A stretch of 36,741 nt of DNA from assembly GCA_945882755.1 (NCBI GenBank), contig CAMCWS010000009.1, positions 1 through 36,741 on the forward strand, in the 5' to 3' direction. Source of the stretch: Bordetella parapertussis (GTDB lineage Bacteria > Pseudomonadota > Gammaproteobacteria > Burkholderiales > Burkholderiaceae_C). Within the stretch, counting starts at the first letter, position 1; every line of letters begins with the position of its first letter. A program made the translations under genes and the position numbers. Positions 34,883-36,741 of the stretch are shown here, piece after piece. A model generated the notes under the pieces. It did no database searches, was not told the DNA's origin, and saw nothing but the letters and a program-made list of their open reading frames with translations.

Positions 34883-35347
34883 ATGGACTTAAGAAAACTT
34901 AAAACATTAATCGACTTGGTCTCTGACTCCAATGTGTCGGAACTGGAAATCACCGAGGCCGAAGGCAAGGTGCGCATTGTCAAAGGGCCTGTGGGTGCAC
35001 CCATCATGGCCGCAGCGCCAGCGACTGCACCCCTGTCCGCCGCGCCCTTGGCAGTTTCGCCTGCCCCAACAGCGCCGGCCTCTATGTCCGAAGCCGAGCA
35101 AGCTGCTGCTGCCGGTCATGTGGTCAAGTCGCCAATGGTAGGTACTTTTTACGCTTCATCCAGCCCGGAGGCCAAGCCCTTTGTCCAAGTGGGCACTGTG
35201 GTCAAAGAGGGTGAAACCATTTGCATCATCGAAGCCATGAAGATTTTGAATGAAATTGAGGCAGACAAAAGCGGCACCATAACCCGCATCTTGGTCGACA
35301 ACGGTCAAGCCGTGGAATACGGTCAGCCCTTGTTCCACATCGAGTAA
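34883..35347 (+). CDS. accB: Biotin carboxyl carrier protein of acetyl-CoA carboxylase
   Basis: A 154-residue carrier that shuttles carboxyl groups on biotin for malonyl-CoA synthesis. The N-terminal segment ([20 protein letters not shown]) is the AccC-interacting and dimerisation part. An Ala/Pro-rich linker (~residues 35-75) follows, then the biotinyl domain with its thumb sequence [16 protein letters not shown]. The biotinylated Lys120 lies in [12 protein letters not shown]. It is nine bases upstream of accC and surely cotranscribed with it. The aroQ gene I would expect beside accB in related genomes is absent. Confidence 0.95.
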   Translation: MDLRKLKTLIDLVSDSNVSELEITEAEGKVRIVKGPVGAPIMAAAPATAPLSAAPLAVSPAPTAPASMSEAEQAAAAGHVVKSPMVGTFYASSSPEAKPFVQVGTVVKEGETICIIEAMKILNEIEADKSGTITRILVDNGQAVEYGQPLFHIE

Positions 35348-35356
35348 CGCCAGCGC

Positions 35357-36712
35357 ATGTTTAAAAAAATCTTGATCGCCAACCGCGGCGAAATTGCGCT
35401 GCGAATTCAGCGTGCGTGTAAAGAGCTGGGTGTGGAAGCGGTGGTGGTGTACTCCGAAGCTGATCGTGAAGCCAAGTATGTGAAATTGGCCGAAGAGGCG
35501 GTGTGCATTGGCCCTGCCTCGTCTACTCTCAGTTACCTGAACATGCCGGCCATCATTTCGGCAGCAGAAGTGACCGACGCGGAGGCCATTCACCCAGGCT
35601 ATGGCTTTTTAAGTGAGAACGCTGACTTCGCCGAACGGGTTGAAAAAAGTGGCTTTACCTTCATTGGCCCCACGCCTGAGTCCATTCGCATGATGGGTGA
35701 CAAGGTCTCAGCCAAGCAGGCCATGATCAAGGCGGGTGTGCCTTGTGTGCCAGGCTCTGAAGGCGAGTTGCCCGATGACCCTACCCAAATCCGCAGAATT
35801 GCCAAAACCATTGGCTACCCCGTCATCATCAAAGCTGCCGGTGGCGGTGGTGGCCGAGGTATGCGGGTGGTGCACAACGAAGCAGCCCTTATCCATGCGG
35901 TGCAAACCACCAAGGCTGAAGCGGGCGCTGCCTTTGGCAACCCTGCTGTGTACATGGAAAAGTTTTTACAGAACCCCAGGCACATTGAAATTCAAATTCT
36001 GGCCGATAACTACAAAAACGCCATTTATTTGGGCGAACGTGACTGCTCCATGCAGCGTCGTCACCAAAAAGTCATTGAAGAAGCACCAGCGCCTGGCATT
36101 GCCCGCAAATTGATTGAACGTATTGGCGAGCGTTGTGTGGCGGCTTGTAAAAAAATGGGCTACCGTGGCGCTGGAACGTTTGAGTTTTTGTACGAAAACG
36201 GCGAGTTTTATTTCATTGAAATGAACACCCGTGTTCAAGTGGAACATCCTGTCACCGAGTTCATCACCGGCATTGACATTGTTAAAACCCAAATCATGAC
36301 CGCTGCAGGGCAAAAATTGCCCTATACCCAACGCCAAGTGGTGATCAAGGGCCATGCGATGGAGTGTCGTGTCAATGCCGAAGATCCCTTCAAATTCACT
36401 CCCTCACCTGGGCGCATCACCATGTGGCACCCGCCTGGTGGGCCAGGTGTCAGGGTCGACTCTCACATTTACACCAATTACTTTGTTCCACCCCATTACG
36501 ACTCGATGATTGGCAAAATCATTGTTCACGGAGATAACCGCGAACATGCTTTGGCACGCATGCGAACTGCTTTGGGTGAGACGGTGGTGGAAGGCATTCA
36601 AACCAATATTGCTTTGCACCGCGAACTCATGATGGACCCAGGCTTTATTGCAGGCGGCACCAATATCCACTATTTGGAAGAGTGGTTGGTCGTGAGAGCG
36701 TCTGCAGTTTGA
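35357..36712 (+). CDS. accC: Biotin carboxylase subunit of acetyl-CoA carboxylase
   Basis: A 451-residue, complete ATP-grasp enzyme that carboxylates the biotin on AccB using bicarbonate and ATP. It opens with [20 protein letters not shown]. The lid and ATP loop are [11 protein letters not shown], and [20 protein letters not shown] carries the catalytic Glu/Arg region near residue 290. Length and all domains are normal for AccC. The stop TGA shares its last base with the ATG of the next gene (TGATG), implying coupling to prmA. Confidence 0.97.
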   Translation: MFKKILIANRGEIALRIQRACKELGVEAVVVYSEADREAKYVKLAEEAVCIGPASSTLSYLNMPAIISAAEVTDAEAIHPGYGFLSENADFAERVEKSGFTFIGPTPESIRMMGDKVSAKQAMIKAGVPCVPGSEGELPDDPTQIRRIAKTIGYPVIIKAAGGGGGRGMRVVHNEAALIHAVQTTKAEAGAAFGNPAVYMEKFLQNPRHIEIQILADNYKNAIYLGERDCSMQRRHQKVIEEAPAPGIARKLIERIGERCVAACKKMGYRGAGTFEFLYENGEFYFIEMNTRVQVEHPVTEFITGIDIVKTQIMTAAGQKLPYTQRQVVIKGHAMECRVNAEDPFKFTPSPGRITMWHPPGGPGVRVDSHIYTNYFVPPHYDSMIGKIIVHGDNREHALARMRTALGETVVEGIQTNIALHRELMMDPGFIAGGTNIHYLEEWLVVRASAV

Positions 36713-36741
36713 TGTTCGAATTGATCCTGCTGTGTGCGCAA
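36712..36741 (+). CDS. prmA: Ribosomal protein L11 methyltransferase PrmA, first ten codons
   Basis: The frame reads [10 protein letters not shown] to the window edge. Burkholderiales PrmA proteins begin with a very similar MFEL-x-L-x-C string, and prmA commonly follows accC. The TGATG overlap with accC supports a real start. Only ten residues are visible, so the call rests mainly on context. Confidence 0.6.
   Translation, partial: MFELILLCAQ

Overview
The window is a gene-dense stretch of a betaproteobacterial chromosome, most like Burkholderiales and probably Comamonadaceae. That placement rests on three things. The division and cell-wall (dcw) cluster is complete and canonical. The order dapF, DUF484, xerC, rlmI-like, cobW, and later tlpA, accB, accC, prmA, suits that group. 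MurE carries the DNPR motif of meso-diaminopimelate-adding enzymes. I could not run a database search, so the placement comes from protein recognition only. No rRNA, tRNA, CRISPR array, prophage or insertion sequence was seen.

Layout: 1-3147 holds the end of dapF, then a DUF484 gene, xerC and an RlmI-like methyltransferase in tightly coupled order. 3218-5485 holds a COG0523 (CobW-like) GTPase with a His-rich tail and a DksA-like protein. The latter has a long Lys/Ala/Pro-rich N-terminal extension, lacks most zinc-finger cysteines, and ends at a clear terminator. 5486-5780 is the largest gap (295 bases) and carries a four-unit, 10-bp-period operator-like repeat before mraZ. 5781-23883 is the dcw cluster: mraZ, rsmH, ftsL, ftsI, murE, murF, mraY, murD, ftsW, murG, murC, ddl, ftsQ, ftsA, ftsZ, lpxC. 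From ftsL to ftsQ nearly every junction is a stop/start overlap.

23822-28064 is a minus-strand set, in transcription order an RNB-domain ribonuclease, a TonB-like protein, mtgA and ruvC. Plus-strand rodA (28105) and tldD (29314) follow. Next come an aromatic-residue-rich leader peptide, an attenuator-type terminator, and aroG (DAHP synthase, 30990-32105). A REP-like palindrome separates aroG from convergent mpl (minus), which is visibly richer in G+C than its surroundings. Divergent from mpl are an unknown 198-residue protein, a TlpA-like thioredoxin, accB, accC and the first ten codons of prmA.

Functionally, the window supplies precursor synthesis (MurC-F, Ddl, MraY, MurG, and DapF for diaminopimelate), polymerisation (FtsW/FtsI, RodA, MtgA), recycling (Mpl), the divisome (FtsL, Q, A, Z) and lipid A commitment (LpxC). 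It also carries fatty-acid entry (AccBC) and entry to the shikimate pathway (AroG).

The most interesting signal is the aroG leader. A 21-codon reading frame with four Phe and two Tyr codons is followed by an intrinsic terminator. A copy of the terminator's 3' arm lies inside the leader frame and can form a competing antiterminator. This is the architecture of ribosome-mediated attenuation, here on DAHP synthase. The leader, tldD and mpl also share a -10-like hexamer 6-7 bases before the ATG and no Shine-Dalgarno sequence, which suggests leaderless transcripts.
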